Below, piece by piece: positions 14,923-23,578 of a DNA stretch of 60,031 nucleotides. A program made the position numbers and the translations under genes. This DNA comes from Halostella litorea (GTDB taxonomy: Archaea > Halobacteriota > Halobacteria > Halobacteriales > Natronoarchaeaceae). The stretch is from contig NZ_SJER01000010.1 in assembly GCF_004785955.1 (NCBI RefSeq), forward strand, positions 1-60,031, in the 5' to 3' direction. Within the stretch, counting starts at the first letter, position 1; each line of letters opens with the position of its first letter. Below the pieces are notes generated by a model. The model was not told where the DNA came from and did no database searches. It worked only from the letters and a program-made list of their open reading frames with translations.

Positions 14923-15883
14923 CGTTCTCTGCGTAGACTTCGAGCAGTTCTTGATAGCGATTCCGAATGGTTACCATACTCACGTGAGCAGCGTTACTCA
15001 CCGTCTCCTGTGTCAACTGTTCATTCGTTAAGTGAGTCGCCGCGTAGAGCGCGGCCGCTGCAAGACCCGCAGGGCTCTTTCCGCTGTGAACAGCCTGCGC
15101 CTTTGCGGTAGTGAGTAGTTCACGGGCCTGTCGTGTCGCCTCATCGCTCACCTCGAGCGCCGACGCGAATTGAGGGATGTATTGGAGAGGATCTGCTGGT
15201 TCAATCTGCAACTCGAGTTCACGAGATACATACCGATATGCACGCTGAATGCGGATTTTTTCGACTCGGCTGACCTCAGCGAATTCAGACAAAGGACGTG
15301 GCGTTCCGTGTTGTCTGGCTGCTGCGTACAGAGCGGCTGTCGACATTCCTTCGATGGATCGGCCTGGAAGGAGGTTTTCGTCGACAGCCCGGCGGTAAAG
15401 GGCCCCAGCGGTTTCACGAACTGGTCTTGAGACACCGAGGGCGGATGCCATCCGACTGATTTCGCCGAGTGCTTGTTTGAGGTTCCGTTCGTGTGCATCC
15501 TTCGTTCGGAACCGCTCATCCCACGTTCGAAGTCGTTGCACTCGGGCACGCTTACGCTCCGAAATCGACTGTCCAGACGCATCCTTATTTTGCCAACCGA
15601 TCGTCGTACTGAGTCCCTTGTCGTGCATGAGTTGCGTTGTTGGAGCCCCAACGCGACTTTTCTCGTCTCGTTCTTCACTATGAAATGCCCGCCATTCCGG
15701 ACCGCGGTCAATAGCTGCTTCGTCGAGAATCAAGCCACACTCCTTACAAGTTGTCTCCCCGTGCTCATCATCGTGAACGACCCGACCATCACACTCCGGA
15801 CATGATACTCTCGACTGGGACTCGGAGGTTGATTGCTGTTCACTTGTATGGTTGTCTTCGATGTTGAGTGTCGTGTTGGGCAT
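14909..15883 (-). CDS. tfb: Transcription initiation factor TFB
   Basis: A 324-residue TFIIB-type factor: N-terminal zinc ribbon (CPECDG...CKECGLIL, about 29-52), the B-finger/linker, WRAFHSEERDEKSRVGAP, and two cyclin repeats (about 120-210 and 215-320). It recruits RNA polymerase to TBP-bound promoters. Plasmid-borne extra TFBs in haloarchaea steer subsets of genes. A TCCCA-N5-TGGGA palindrome lies about 95 bp upstream (15977-15991), shared with the copper genes next door, suggesting that this TFB belongs to the same regulon. Confidence 0.92.
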   Translation of the reverse strand: MPNTTLNIEDNHTSEQQSTSESQSRVSCPECDGRVVHDDEHGETTCKECGLILDEAAIDRGPEWRAFHSEERDEKSRVGAPTTQLMHDKGLSTTIGWQNKDASGQSISERKRARVQRLRTWDERFRTKDAHERNLKQALGEISRMASALGVSRPVRETAGALYRRAVDENLLPGRSIEGMSTAALYAAARQHGTPRPLSEFAEVSRVEKIRIQRAYRYVSRELELQIEPADPLQYIPQFASALEVSDEATRQARELLTTAKAQAVHSGKSPAGLAAAALYAATHLTNEQLTQETVSNAAHVSMVTIRNRYQELLEVYAENGDYA

Positions 15884-15976
15884 GAGTACCAGATTCCAGA
15901 TATCGTCTCTCGATCAATCTGAGTGGGTGTCTCTAGCGTAGCTGTGAGTCGACACTCCCAAGAATACCGGGCGGAA

Positions 15977-15991
15977 TCCCAACATATGGGA
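15977..15991. promoter_or_regulatory. Operator-like palindrome TCCCA-N5-TGGGA, site 1
   Basis: TCCCA (15977-15981), five bases, TGGGA (15987-15991); flanking GGAA/TCC extends the symmetry. It lies between the TFB start and the cupredoxin end, upstream of the TFB operon. Three further sites with the same geometry lie in front of the copper/redox cargo. Confidence 0.6.
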
Positions 15992-16107
15992 ATCCGGCAA
16001 TCTGGTTTATTGAGCACAAACTAAGATTCGCGGTGTCGGAAATATAGTTGTCTCTGATTGGGATACTAAGGTTACGAACCGACCAGCTAACAGCTGCGGG
16101 TGGAGCG

Positions 16108-16647
16108 TCACCCAGAAAAGTCGCTGTACGAAACCGCTCCCTGGTCGACGATCGTTTGACTCTCAGGGACGTCTCCGTCCGGCGGCATACTCCCCTCAGC
16201 GGGGCCTCCGGGCTCTCCAACCACGATGCGGCCGACCATGTCGAGGCTCTTGTGGGGGGTACAGTAGTAGTCGTGCGTACCTGCTGTCTCGAAAGTGTGT
16301 TCGAAGGTAGCACCTTGTTCGCTGAGTATCCCACTGTCGAACGCCTCGGCACCGTCCGGGATGCGCGTGACTGACGCCTGTCCATTCCCCTTCTTGTATG
16401 CTGTCGCAGAGTGGCTGCCGCTATCGATCTCGAACGTGATCGTTTCGCCGGATTCGACGAAGAGCCCGATCGGGTCGAAGTAATAGTCGCTTCCCTCCGT
16501 GACCATCAGAATTGTCGTTGTGTCTCCGTTCGATGGAGTATCCGTCTCACCGCTTTCGTCGGGGTTCGAGCTGCTACAGCCAGCGAGCCCGGTGAGACCT
16601 GCGGTTGCGGCGACTCCACCTGCTTTCAGGACCTGTCGACGTTCCAT
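16108..16647 (-). CDS. Halocyanin-like cupredoxin lipoprotein
   Basis: About 179 residues starting MERRQVLKAGGVAATAG. A twin-arginine-type leader ends in a lipobox (LAGC), giving a surface lipoprotein. The plastocyanin-like domain has type I copper ligands: His in SGSHSATAY, then Cys, His and Met in YYCTPHKSLDMVGRIVV. It would carry electrons between membrane complexes or to the multicopper oxidase, which is transcribed divergently 99 bp away. Upstream in-frame codons to 16734 are not protein-like. The C-terminal tail is short and acidic. Confidence 0.85.
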   Translation of the reverse strand: MERRQVLKAGGVAATAGLTGLAGCSSSNPDESGETDTPSNGDTTTILMVTEGSDYYFDPIGLFVESGETITFEIDSGSHSATAYKKGNGQASVTRIPDGAEAFDSGILSEQGATFEHTFETAGTHDYYCTPHKSLDMVGRIVVGEPGGPAEGSMPPDGDVPESQTIVDQGAVSYSDFSG

Positions 16648-16689
16648 ACCCGACCATTGGAACGCCACTGATAGACCACTTTGGCGGAT

Positions 16690-16704
16690 TCCCACCGGTC
16701 GGGA
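16690..16704. promoter_or_regulatory. Operator-like palindrome, site 2 (divergent promoter)
   Basis: TCCCA (16690-16694), CCGGT, CGGGA (16700-16704), with CGGAT/ATTCCG extending the dyad. It sits between the divergent cupredoxin and multicopper oxidase genes, so one bound regulator could control both. Confidence 0.6.
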
Positions 16705-16746
16705 TTCCGCCGTCGACTGACTGTCACTGCGCACGAAGTTCTATAC

Positions 16747-18555
16747 ATGAGGGACCATCTTGGAGCGCCCGGGACCGGCCTATCGCGGCGTGAATTCATT
16801 GCGGCGACGGGCAGTACTGGCGCGCTGAGTCTCGCAGGGTGTGTAGCCCCGACTGGAAGAACTGAGACTCCGTCGCAGTCACTCTCAGGCGAGCATTCGT
16901 CGCCTGAGATTGAAAAGTGGCTTGCCGAAGTCCCTCGGCCAGGTGTCCTGGAACCAGTTGGGGAGAAGGACGGGAACCCCTATTACGAGGTTGAAATGCG
17001 CGAGATTGAGCAGAAGATTCATCCTAACCTTCCACCGACGACTGTCTGGGGGTACGACGGCCAATACCCGGGGCCGACGATCGAAGCACAGCAGGGCGAA
17101 CCAGTCTATGTGCGCTGGATGAACAAGTTACCGAACGAACATCTCCTGCCGGTGGATGAGACGATTCACAGTAGCAAGATTCCCTACGACAGTACCGGAG
17201 TACGGGTCGTGACCCACCTTCACGGCGGGAACGTCGAGCACACGAGCGACGGCAAGCCGACAGCGTGGTTCACGCGGGACTTCGAGCAAACCGGCCCGAA
17301 GTTCAAGAAAAAAGACTACTACTACGTAAACGACCAGCCCCCGGCCACGCTCTGGTATCACGACCACTCGCTCGGAATTACTCGGTTGAACGTCTACGCC
17401 GGTCTTGCCGGACTCTATCTCCTCCGGAACGACCGAGAGGAGTCACTTGGTCTACCGTCGGGCGAGTACGAGATCCCACTGGTGCTCCAGGACCGCAGCT
17501 TCAACGACGACGGATCGTTGTTCTACCCGACCGCCCGCTCCGGGACGGACAGCGACTCGCCGAACCCCAACCCGAGCATCGTCTCGCAGTTCTTCGGTGA
17601 CACGTCCGTCGTCAATGGGAAGGCTTGGCCTCGGCTTTCAGTCGACCCGAGGAAGTACCGATTTCGGATCCTCAATGGGTCGAACTGTCGGTTCTACAAC
17701 CTCAAGCTGTTCGAGTACAACGAGTCGGACGGAACGACCGGAGCGGGCGGGCCGCCGTTCACCCTCGTCGGAAACGATGGTGGTCTGCTGGCCTCACCGG
17801 TCACGATCGAGGACCGTCTGGAGATCGGTACGGGCAAACGTGCCGATGTCGTCGTTGATTTCTCGGACTACGCCGGACAGACGCTCCTGGTGCACAACGA
17901 CGCCGCGGCACCTTACCGTGGCCCGGACATTAATACCGGAGAACAACAGCCGCTACCGGACGTGATGCTTGTCGATGTCGCCGCCGATGACGTCGACGAT
18001 CCGAGCCAGGTTCCGAGTACGTTGGCGGAAGTGCCAGAAATCCCCGTCGACTCGGTCGACGAGGAACGGTACCTCCCGATGACCATGAGTTCCGACGAGT
18101 ACGGACGACCCTTGCACCTCTTGGGTTCGGAAGCGGAGTCATCGCCCCACAAACTGTACGATCCGGTTACTGAGGAGCCCACCCTCAACGACACGGAAAT
18201 CTGGAGCTTCGCGAACCTGACGGGAATGTCTCACCCGATGCATATGCATCTCGTGCACTTCCAGGTGCTTGGGCGACAGCCGTACAGTGAGTACGACCCC
18301 GAGGCGGAGACGATCGATATCGAGTCGCTTGAACCCCCCGCACCGGAAGAAATGGGCTGGAACGACGTCGTCACGGCGAATCCGGGGGAGGTAACTCACG
18401 TGATCGTTCACTTCGGCGGGTTTGAGGGCCTATTCAACGACCAGACCGGCTGGTACATGTGGCACTGTCACATGCTCGAACACGAGGACCACGACATGAT
18501 GCGGCCCTTCAGAGTACTGCCGTATTCTGGCGGTGATAACGATGACGGATCCTGA
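16747..18555 (+). CDS. Multicopper oxidase (CotA/laccase-type), exported lipoprotein
   Basis: About 602 residues. A twin-arginine leader (SRREFIAATGSTGALSLAGC) ends in a lipobox. Copper-ligand motifs are complete and in order: THLHGGNVEH, LWYHDHSLGI, SHPMHMHLVHFQ and WHCHMLEHEDHDMM. It oxidises phenolic compounds or Cu(I) while reducing oxygen to water outside the membrane; in haloarchaea such enzymes act as laccases or in copper tolerance. ATG 16747 is chosen because the leader starts there. The last bases overlap a small frame at 18542 that is cut by a repeat. Confidence 0.93.
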   Translation: MRDHLGAPGTGLSRREFIAATGSTGALSLAGCVAPTGRTETPSQSLSGEHSSPEIEKWLAEVPRPGVLEPVGEKDGNPYYEVEMREIEQKIHPNLPPTTVWGYDGQYPGPTIEAQQGEPVYVRWMNKLPNEHLLPVDETIHSSKIPYDSTGVRVVTHLHGGNVEHTSDGKPTAWFTRDFEQTGPKFKKKDYYYVNDQPPATLWYHDHSLGITRLNVYAGLAGLYLLRNDREESLGLPSGEYEIPLVLQDRSFNDDGSLFYPTARSGTDSDSPNPNPSIVSQFFGDTSVVNGKAWPRLSVDPRKYRFRILNGSNCRFYNLKLFEYNESDGTTGAGGPPFTLVGNDGGLLASPVTIEDRLEIGTGKRADVVVDFSDYAGQTLLVHNDAAAPYRGPDINTGEQQPLPDVMLVDVAADDVDDPSQVPSTLAEVPEIPVDSVDEERYLPMTMSSDEYGRPLHLLGSEAESSPHKLYDPVTEEPTLNDTEIWSFANLTGMSHPMHMHLVHFQVLGRQPYSEYDPEAETIDIESLEPPAPEEMGWNDVVTANPGEVTHVIVHFGGFEGLFNDQTGWYMWHCHMLEHEDHDMMRPFRVLPYSGGDNDDGS

Positions 18556-18690
18556 ACGCGATCACGTACCGGAGGTCGATGTTCGGAACGACGTCGACAT
18601 CGTCGCTGCTTGGAGTGTTGGCATGAGTTGTACCTGGGGACGTTCCCCTGCTCCTCACCTCCTTCAGGGGATAACAAACATATCCTGAGA
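18542..18690 (+). pseudogene. Truncated gene overlapping the multicopper oxidase stop
   Basis: ATG 18542 lies inside the end of the multicopper oxidase gene in another frame (MTDPERDHVPEVDVRNDVDI) and looks like the second gene of that operon. After about 17 codons the sequence becomes the third copy of the backbone leader repeat (from about 18594), so the rest of the gene has been lost. The original product cannot be told. Confidence 0.4.
18594..18680 (-). repeat. Third, leader-only copy of the 11050-11430 gene start
   Basis: Matches 13362-13442 and 11395-11480, covering the first codons and the CCCCT...AGGGG leader hairpin. It marks the edge where the multicopper oxidase cargo rejoins the backbone. 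Confidence 0.65.
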
Positions 18691-18767
18691 CGAACCAGGA
18701 AGAACCGCTCCTCGAGGGTCGTGTATCAGGATACTACGTGGCCGCCAACGTCCCCCGTGGCGGCTGG

Positions 18768-18914
18768 TCAAGTAAGGAGATTCACTTGCTCCAGGATTCT
18801 CATCGCTGCGTCGATTCGCTCCCGATTGGCGGGATCCAATTCATCGACGTCGATATCAATGAGATTGCTGAGCGTGCGGTGCATCCGATAACCAGGTGTG
18901 TTTCGTGGGTCCAT
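18768..18914 (-). CDS. Small helical backbone protein
   Basis: A 48-residue protein starting MDPRNTPGYRMHRTLSNLID. It has one long helix (ANRERIDAAMRILEQVNLLT). A perfect small hairpin (CGCCGA/TCGGCG, 18926-18940) lies upstream, again resembling the leader elements. A fragment of the same gene is at 13500-13567, which supports it being a real unit. Function unknown. Confidence 0.5.
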   Translation of the reverse strand: MDPRNTPGYRMHRTLSNLIDIDVDELDPANRERIDAAMRILEQVNLLT

Positions 18915-19101
18915 GTGTACGCCTCCGCCGATTTTCGGCGTAGAACAACCTATTGTACGTGCGCAGGTCGTCGTCGCTTGGGTCACCAGAGCTCACTCGG
19001 CTGTACCTGAACCGATTTGTGGTCTGGAGACACGAGGACGCCGTCAGGCGGTACATAGCGAATGAATCACCGGTTCCATTGTGACTCTATTGCGGCTATT
19101 T

Positions 19102-21687
19102 TCAGCTGAGGTATCGTTCTCGGACTACGAGGAGAGACGGTAACACGGTGACACAGCTCACGAACGCGAAGACGATACTCAACCCAGTCACGAGGCCGAA
19201 GCGGTGGAGCGGCGGGGAGAGCGCGAGTGCGAGGACGCCAAAGCCCGCAGCCGTCGTCGCTGCACTCCCCAGCAACGCACCGCCAGTCCCTGTGACTGCC
19301 GCCACCAGCGACTCGTCGAGCGACGCTCGGCGCTCACGCTCGTCGACGAATCGTTCACCGAGGTGGATGCTGTAGTCGACGCCGAGCCCGATCGCCAAAC
19401 TCGTGATGACGACAGTCTCGCTGTTGAACGGGATGTCGAGCAGTGCCATCGTGCCGAGCAACCACGCAAGCGCGAGGAGGACGGGGACGAGCACCACGAC
19501 CGCGAGCCCTGGCGCGCGGTACCGCCACCAGTACAGGCCAAGGAGAAACGCCAGGATGACACCCAGCGTTACGGCGAATCCTTCGACGAGCGTCTCGAAC
19601 AGGGCGCTCTGGACGACAGCAGTGATGATCGGCCCACCCGTCGCAACGGCTGTCACCGGTGCGTTCCCCTCGATGCCTGTGGCGACCTGCCGCACGTCGG
19701 TGGCGATCGATTGGGCGGCCGCGTCGGTCTGCACACCGACGAGTGACCTGGCTGTCGCATACGACCCGTTCTCGGTACGATAGAGGACTGTCGACGCCCG
19801 GTCGGGAGCGGCGCCATACACGAGGTCGTAGACAGACGCGACGTCCTCGTCCGGGAGGCCATCACCATCCGAGTCTCGCGCGTCAATCGCGGCGGCGACC
19901 GTCTGATTCCCGGCGGCGACAGACCGGAGGACAGTCGCCGGACTCTCGACAGCGGCCGTGCCGTCCGACTGCATGGCGATCGTTCCATTTCGACTCGAAT
20001 ACTGAGACGTATTGTCGGTTGCAGTGAGCACTGCCGGCGCGGTCACGTTCCCGCGTATCAGTATCTGGGCCTCCGAACCCTGCCCGCGTTGACGGAAGTT
20101 GTCGCTCAGGTACGAGAGATCCTCTCGGACGTCGTACTCAGCGGGGGCGAACGGTTCCGGAAGCGACTCCATCCACTCTGGGGCATCCTCCGGCAGGAAA
20201 TCCGCCTGATTGAACTCCGTATCCAGGCCCGTCGCACCGTAAGCACCTGCCGAAGCCAACAACAGTGAGACGACGAGAATAGCGATCGGTGCGCGTCGAG
20301 AGAGAGTCGCAGTACCCGAGAGCACACGGCGAATCGGCCCTGAGCCGACCCCGAACGCTGACTGCTGGCGGTCACGCCCGAGTCGAGCGAGGAGTCGTTC
20401 AACTTCGAGTTTGACGGCCGGGACGAGTGCCACGAAGACGACGAACATCGCGACGATGCCGACCGCGCTCAGGAGCGCGAAGTCCTGTATCGACCCGAGC
20501 GGGCTGACGTAGTTCGAGAAGAAGCCAATGCCGGTCGAGAACGCGGCAGCGGCCAGCGCAACGACGACACCGGCGACCCCCACCCGCATCGCAGTGGTCG
20601 GGTCACGTCGGCCATCGGACTGGGAATCGGCGTCGAGCTCCCCCGTTCGCGCCTCGCGATAGCGCATGACGACGTGGAGCGAGTAGTCGATACTCAGCCC
20701 GACGAGCAGGAACGGGACGGCGATGAGTATCGAACTGGACGGGATTCCGAGCCAGCCCTGGATACCCTGGAGCCACACCATCACTATGCCGATCCCGAAC
20801 AGGCTGACGAGCACGTCGACCACGTCGCGGTACGCGATACCGAGGACGACGAGCAGGAGGACGAGAGCGACGGGGGTGATGATGAGGAAGCTGTCGCCGA
20901 TGGCCTGCGAGGACGCCTCGTCGATGATGCCCTGTCCGAAGACGAACGCGTCGGCGTCGTCGAAGCGCTCGTCGACCAGGGAGGCGATAGCCACTTGCGC
21001 ATCGGACGCCTCCTGGGGCGTTCCGCTAGCGCCGCCACTGTTGTCGGATTGGAAGACGAGTGTCAGTCTCGCGTCGGCGCTCGTTGCGCCGGGTTCGTAG
21101 TCCGACGGCAGGAATGTGGTCGGGTCACGGTCAGGGGCGGTCGAATCCGAATTGAGTAGTCGAGTGAGTAGTGCATCAACCTCCTCGTCTGAGCGTGATT
21201 CGAGCGCCTCGATCTGTTGGTCGAGTGTCGGCGCTGGTGGCTGCCCGTTCCGACCGGTGGAGGCTGTGTCGTTTGTCCCGCTCCCAGCCGTTCGGGCTTC
21301 GAAGTAGGCCGCAGTCGCCACGATGTTCTCGAGACCGCGGAGCCCCGACTCCGCTCGGAGCGTCGTATTGATGGCTTCGGTTTCCCGTATCTCCTGCTGG
21401 AGTCGGAGGCTCTGCAGTAACGACTCGCGGGTGAGGACGTCTCCACCTTCGTCTTTGACGACGATCTGTGTGACCACCGCATCGTCCGTTCCGTACGTCG
21501 ATTCGATCTCCTCGAGTGCTACCTGTTCCTCGGAGTCGATGCCTGCCTGACCGATCGCACCGTCTTCACTGGTGCCGACCACCGCGCCAGCGCCGACGAT
21601 CGCCGTGAGGACGAGCAACAGGACGATGATGAGTTTGCTCCGCGAGACGAGCGCGTCCGCGTATCGAGACGGCAAATTCCGTTTCAT
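19102..21687 (-). CDS. MMPL/RND-family membrane exporter
   Basis: An 861-residue protein with two halves, each holding a large outside domain and a block of five to six membrane helices (sterol-sensing/MMPL domain type): first block about 255-415, second about 665-860. Motifs VGLSIDYSLHVVMRY and IGLGVDYSIHLGERF are the duplicated RND signature with buried Asp residues for proton relay. It exports lipids, hydrophobic compounds or metals; the substrate is unknown. A TCCCA-N5-TGGGA site lies 125 bp upstream, linking it to the copper genes. Confidence 0.9.
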   Translation of the reverse strand: MKRNLPSRYADALVSRSKLIIVLLLVLTAIVGAGAVVGTSEDGAIGQAGIDSEEQVALEEIESTYGTDDAVVTQIVVKDEGGDVLTRESLLQSLRLQQEIRETEAINTTLRAESGLRGLENIVATAAYFEARTAGSGTNDTASTGRNGQPPAPTLDQQIEALESRSDEEVDALLTRLLNSDSTAPDRDPTTFLPSDYEPGATSADARLTLVFQSDNSGGASGTPQEASDAQVAIASLVDERFDDADAFVFGQGIIDEASSQAIGDSFLIITPVALVLLLVVLGIAYRDVVDVLVSLFGIGIVMVWLQGIQGWLGIPSSSILIAVPFLLVGLSIDYSLHVVMRYREARTGELDADSQSDGRRDPTTAMRVGVAGVVVALAAAAFSTGIGFFSNYVSPLGSIQDFALLSAVGIVAMFVVFVALVPAVKLEVERLLARLGRDRQQSAFGVGSGPIRRVLSGTATLSRRAPIAILVVSLLLASAGAYGATGLDTEFNQADFLPEDAPEWMESLPEPFAPAEYDVREDLSYLSDNFRQRGQGSEAQILIRGNVTAPAVLTATDNTSQYSSRNGTIAMQSDGTAAVESPATVLRSVAAGNQTVAAAIDARDSDGDGLPDEDVASVYDLVYGAAPDRASTVLYRTENGSYATARSLVGVQTDAAAQSIATDVRQVATGIEGNAPVTAVATGGPIITAVVQSALFETLVEGFAVTLGVILAFLLGLYWWRYRAPGLAVVVLVPVLLALAWLLGTMALLDIPFNSETVVITSLAIGLGVDYSIHLGERFVDERERRASLDESLVAAVTGTGGALLGSAATTAAGFGVLALALSPPLHRFGLVTGLSIVFAFVSCVTVLPSLLVVRERYLS

Positions 21688-21810
21688 TGGTCACCGACAC
21701 CGCTTCGTATTCGCGTGGGCTGTGGCGTTGAGGTTGGCTGACGGACTGGTGTATTCGACTCGTTCATTGTCACACTCTCCGTGTGTGCCTCATATGGAAC
21801 GATGGAGGTC

Positions 21811-21825
21811 TCCCACAACGTGGGA
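21811..21825. promoter_or_regulatory. Operator-like palindrome, site 3 (MMPL upstream)
   Basis: TCCCA (21811-21815), CAACG, TGGGA (21821-21825), about 125 bp before the MMPL ATG. Exact match to the 5-5-5 geometry of site 1. Confidence 0.6.
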
Positions 21826-21963
21826 CAACCGCGAAGTTCGGTTACTCTCTGGAAACGATTTCGTAACTAGACAACTGAACAGGCCACTCTGAATGAAACA
21901 GACGGCGTGGGTGGGCTGGATGGAATAGTCTCTGAGTGGTTCCAACCGATCGAGTAGCCGCGG

Positions 21964-22242
21964 CTACTGACCGTAGAGTCCGTATATCATGACGAGGAAA
22001 CCGCCACAAGCGATGAGGCTCTCAAAGAGCATTCCCTGGACGCTCGGAATGCCGAAGATGTGGTGGAGGATCCCGACCAGAAACGTCCCGATGGTGATGA
22101 CCATGAGACCCACTGCGAAGTACTGGAGTCCCTCGATCTGCGTTCGTTGATAGGCTCGATACGCTAACAGGGAGACGATACCCCCGAGGACTAATGCAGC
22201 GATTTTGACGATGCCGAGCAGGATGATAATACTGTCCGTCAT
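21964..22242 (-). CDS. Three-helix membrane protein (DUF7521-like), second copy
   Basis: A 92-residue protein with three predicted membrane helices and the linker YQRTQIEGLQYF. It is paralogous to 13868-14149 and overlaps its winged-helix partner by ATGA. The residues kept between the copies are the first-helix GG and the YQRT/YRRT linker. Probably the membrane component of a small regulatory pair. Confidence 0.75.
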   Translation of the reverse strand: MTDSIIILLGIVKIAALVLGGIVSLLAYRAYQRTQIEGLQYFAVGLMVITIGTFLVGILHHIFGIPSVQGMLFESLIACGGFLVMIYGLYGQ

Positions 22243-22613
22243 GATTCTTTCTTCATCTCGGACCAGAACGTCGCCATACGGTCCTCGGCATCCTCGTCTG
22301 GTCGTTCGACGGAGACGGTGAATTCGTCGTCGTCGATGCTGATCGAGATATCCGCGAAATCCCGTTCGTACAACGTGGCGTTCGGTCCGTCACGGCGGAC
22401 TTCAGTGTACTCTTTGACGAGAGCGGCCTCACGGAGTCGCTCAAGTTTGCGATACACTGTCGAACTCGGCAACTCGCATTCGTTGCAGAGTGTGGTTGCG
22501 GATTTCGGCTCGGTCAATGTCGTGAGTATCGCTCTGCATTTACTGTCTTCGAGCGATTGAAGGACTGCTGAAACGGGCGGATCGTCGTCATCCGTCGAGG
22601 GATCCTGCACCAT
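22239..22613 (-). CDS. Winged-helix transcription regulator, second copy
   Basis: About 124 residues starting MVQDPSTDDDDPP, aligned with the paralogue at 14146-14523 (LQSLEDSKCRAILTTLTEPK, then CELPSSTVYRKLERL and LYERDFADISISIDDDE). The frame extends upstream to 22691, but the alignment puts the start at 22613. It is translationally coupled to the three-helix protein and lies divergent from the CopD-like gene, with a TCCCA-N5-TGGGA site between them. Confidence 0.8.
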   Translation of the reverse strand: MVQDPSTDDDDPPVSAVLQSLEDSKCRAILTTLTEPKSATTLCNECELPSSTVYRKLERLREAALVKEYTEVRRDGPNATLYERDFADISISIDDDEFTVSVERPDEDAEDRMATFWSEMKKES

Positions 22614-22879
22614 ATTGGTGGCTGTCTGAGTCGCGTTCGACCGTGATGGGATGAGCGAGAGCCGGTTTGGGTCGATGAATTCCTCAGTCATTCGAATATC
22701 GCATTCTCCAGGTCGTCTCGACTCCGAGACGGGTACGCTGTCAGTTAGCTCTGTCTTACGACTATGGGTGTATAGGGGTATCGGGTGTTCCCAGATCGTT
22801 GGACTAGCAGAACGTCCGATACGTAGTTGGGTAGAGTCGATGCCGAATACTGGTCTGATCTCCGCCGCTCGGTCTCCAA

Positions 22880-22894
22880 TCCCACATTCTGGGA
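22880..22894. promoter_or_regulatory. Operator-like palindrome, site 4
   Basis: TCCCA (22880-22884), CATTC, TGGGA (22890-22894), in the 325 bp gap between the winged-helix gene and the CopD-like gene. The remainder of this gap holds no other recognisable signal. Confidence 0.6.
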
Positions 22895-22938
22895 CAGTTC
22901 CATCGTTGTTTATCTACTGCTGTCACAGATTTGGGTGA

Positions 22939-23064
22939 ATGATGGCTAGATACCGTTACCGGCCGAAAGAACGAACCGAACTCATGATCCTCGAAGCTGG
23001 TGAATCTGTTGACGACAACGCGGATACTGGACAAAGATCGTGCCTGAGTATGGAGGGTCAGTAA
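22939..23064 (+). CDS. Possible small leader ORF coupled to CopD-like gene
   Basis: A 41-residue frame (MMARYRYRPKERTELMILEA...) ends in TAATG, so its stop overlaps the start of the CopD-like gene by one base. The coupling is the main support; there is no recognised domain. It contains one cysteine. It may be a translated leader or a chance frame. Confidence 0.35.
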   Translation: MMARYRYRPKERTELMILEAGESVDDNADTGQRSCLSMEGQ

Positions 23065-23504
23065 TGGCGACGATGCTCGACGTTGTTATGACTATCCACA
23101 CTATTTTTGCTGCACTGTGGACCGGAGGTACACTCTTGGTTGCAGGCACTGTGCTCCCTGCAGCTCGTAGAGACTTGCTCGGAGAGGAGGCGTTGGCTCT
23201 TATCGGCCGTCGATTCTCGTATCTCACGATCGCCTCGGTGCTGCTACTGCTGTTCACCGGTGGGCATCTTGCAGGAACGCTCTACACCGCCGAATCCCTC
23301 CAATTGACCGGGCGGGGGCATCTCGTCCTGACAATGGTCGGCCTGTGGCTCGTCCTTCCAATAGTGCTCTACGGTGGCTTCCGTCAGCTAACCGGCCTTC
23401 CACCGGAACAATCGGCGGCAACTGCAGCGACGGCAGCGCGACCGTGGTTTCTGACTGCGAGTGTTGTTTCGATAGCACTCCTCATCGTCGCTGGGCTTCT
23501 CTGA
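23064..23504 (+). CDS. CopD-like four-helix membrane protein
   Basis: A 146-residue protein with four membrane helices. Conserved features are a His in the first helix (TIHTIFAALWTGGTLLVAG) and another at TGGHLAGTLY, as in CopD/DUF2269-type families that bind heme or copper. CopD proteins take part in copper import or electron transfer. It lies next to the copper cargo and downstream of a shared palindrome. ATG 23064 overlaps the stop of the small upstream frame. Confidence 0.7.
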   Translation: MATMLDVVMTIHTIFAALWTGGTLLVAGTVLPAARRDLLGEEALALIGRRFSYLTIASVLLLLFTGGHLAGTLYTAESLQLTGRGHLVLTMVGLWLVLPIVLYGGFRQLTGLPPEQSAATAATAARPWFLTASVVSIALLIVAGLL

Positions 23505-23578
23505 ACTGATTTCACCGTTCGCTATCGAGAGTCCATTTGAACGGGCAGACCTGGACGTATCTGGCATCACTAGCACGA

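Noticed and set aside
20674-21159. Long plus-strand frame opposite the MMPL gene
   Set aside because: It is the complement of a highly conserved RND membrane protein and has the Arg/Asp-rich composition typical of antisense frames in GC-rich DNA.
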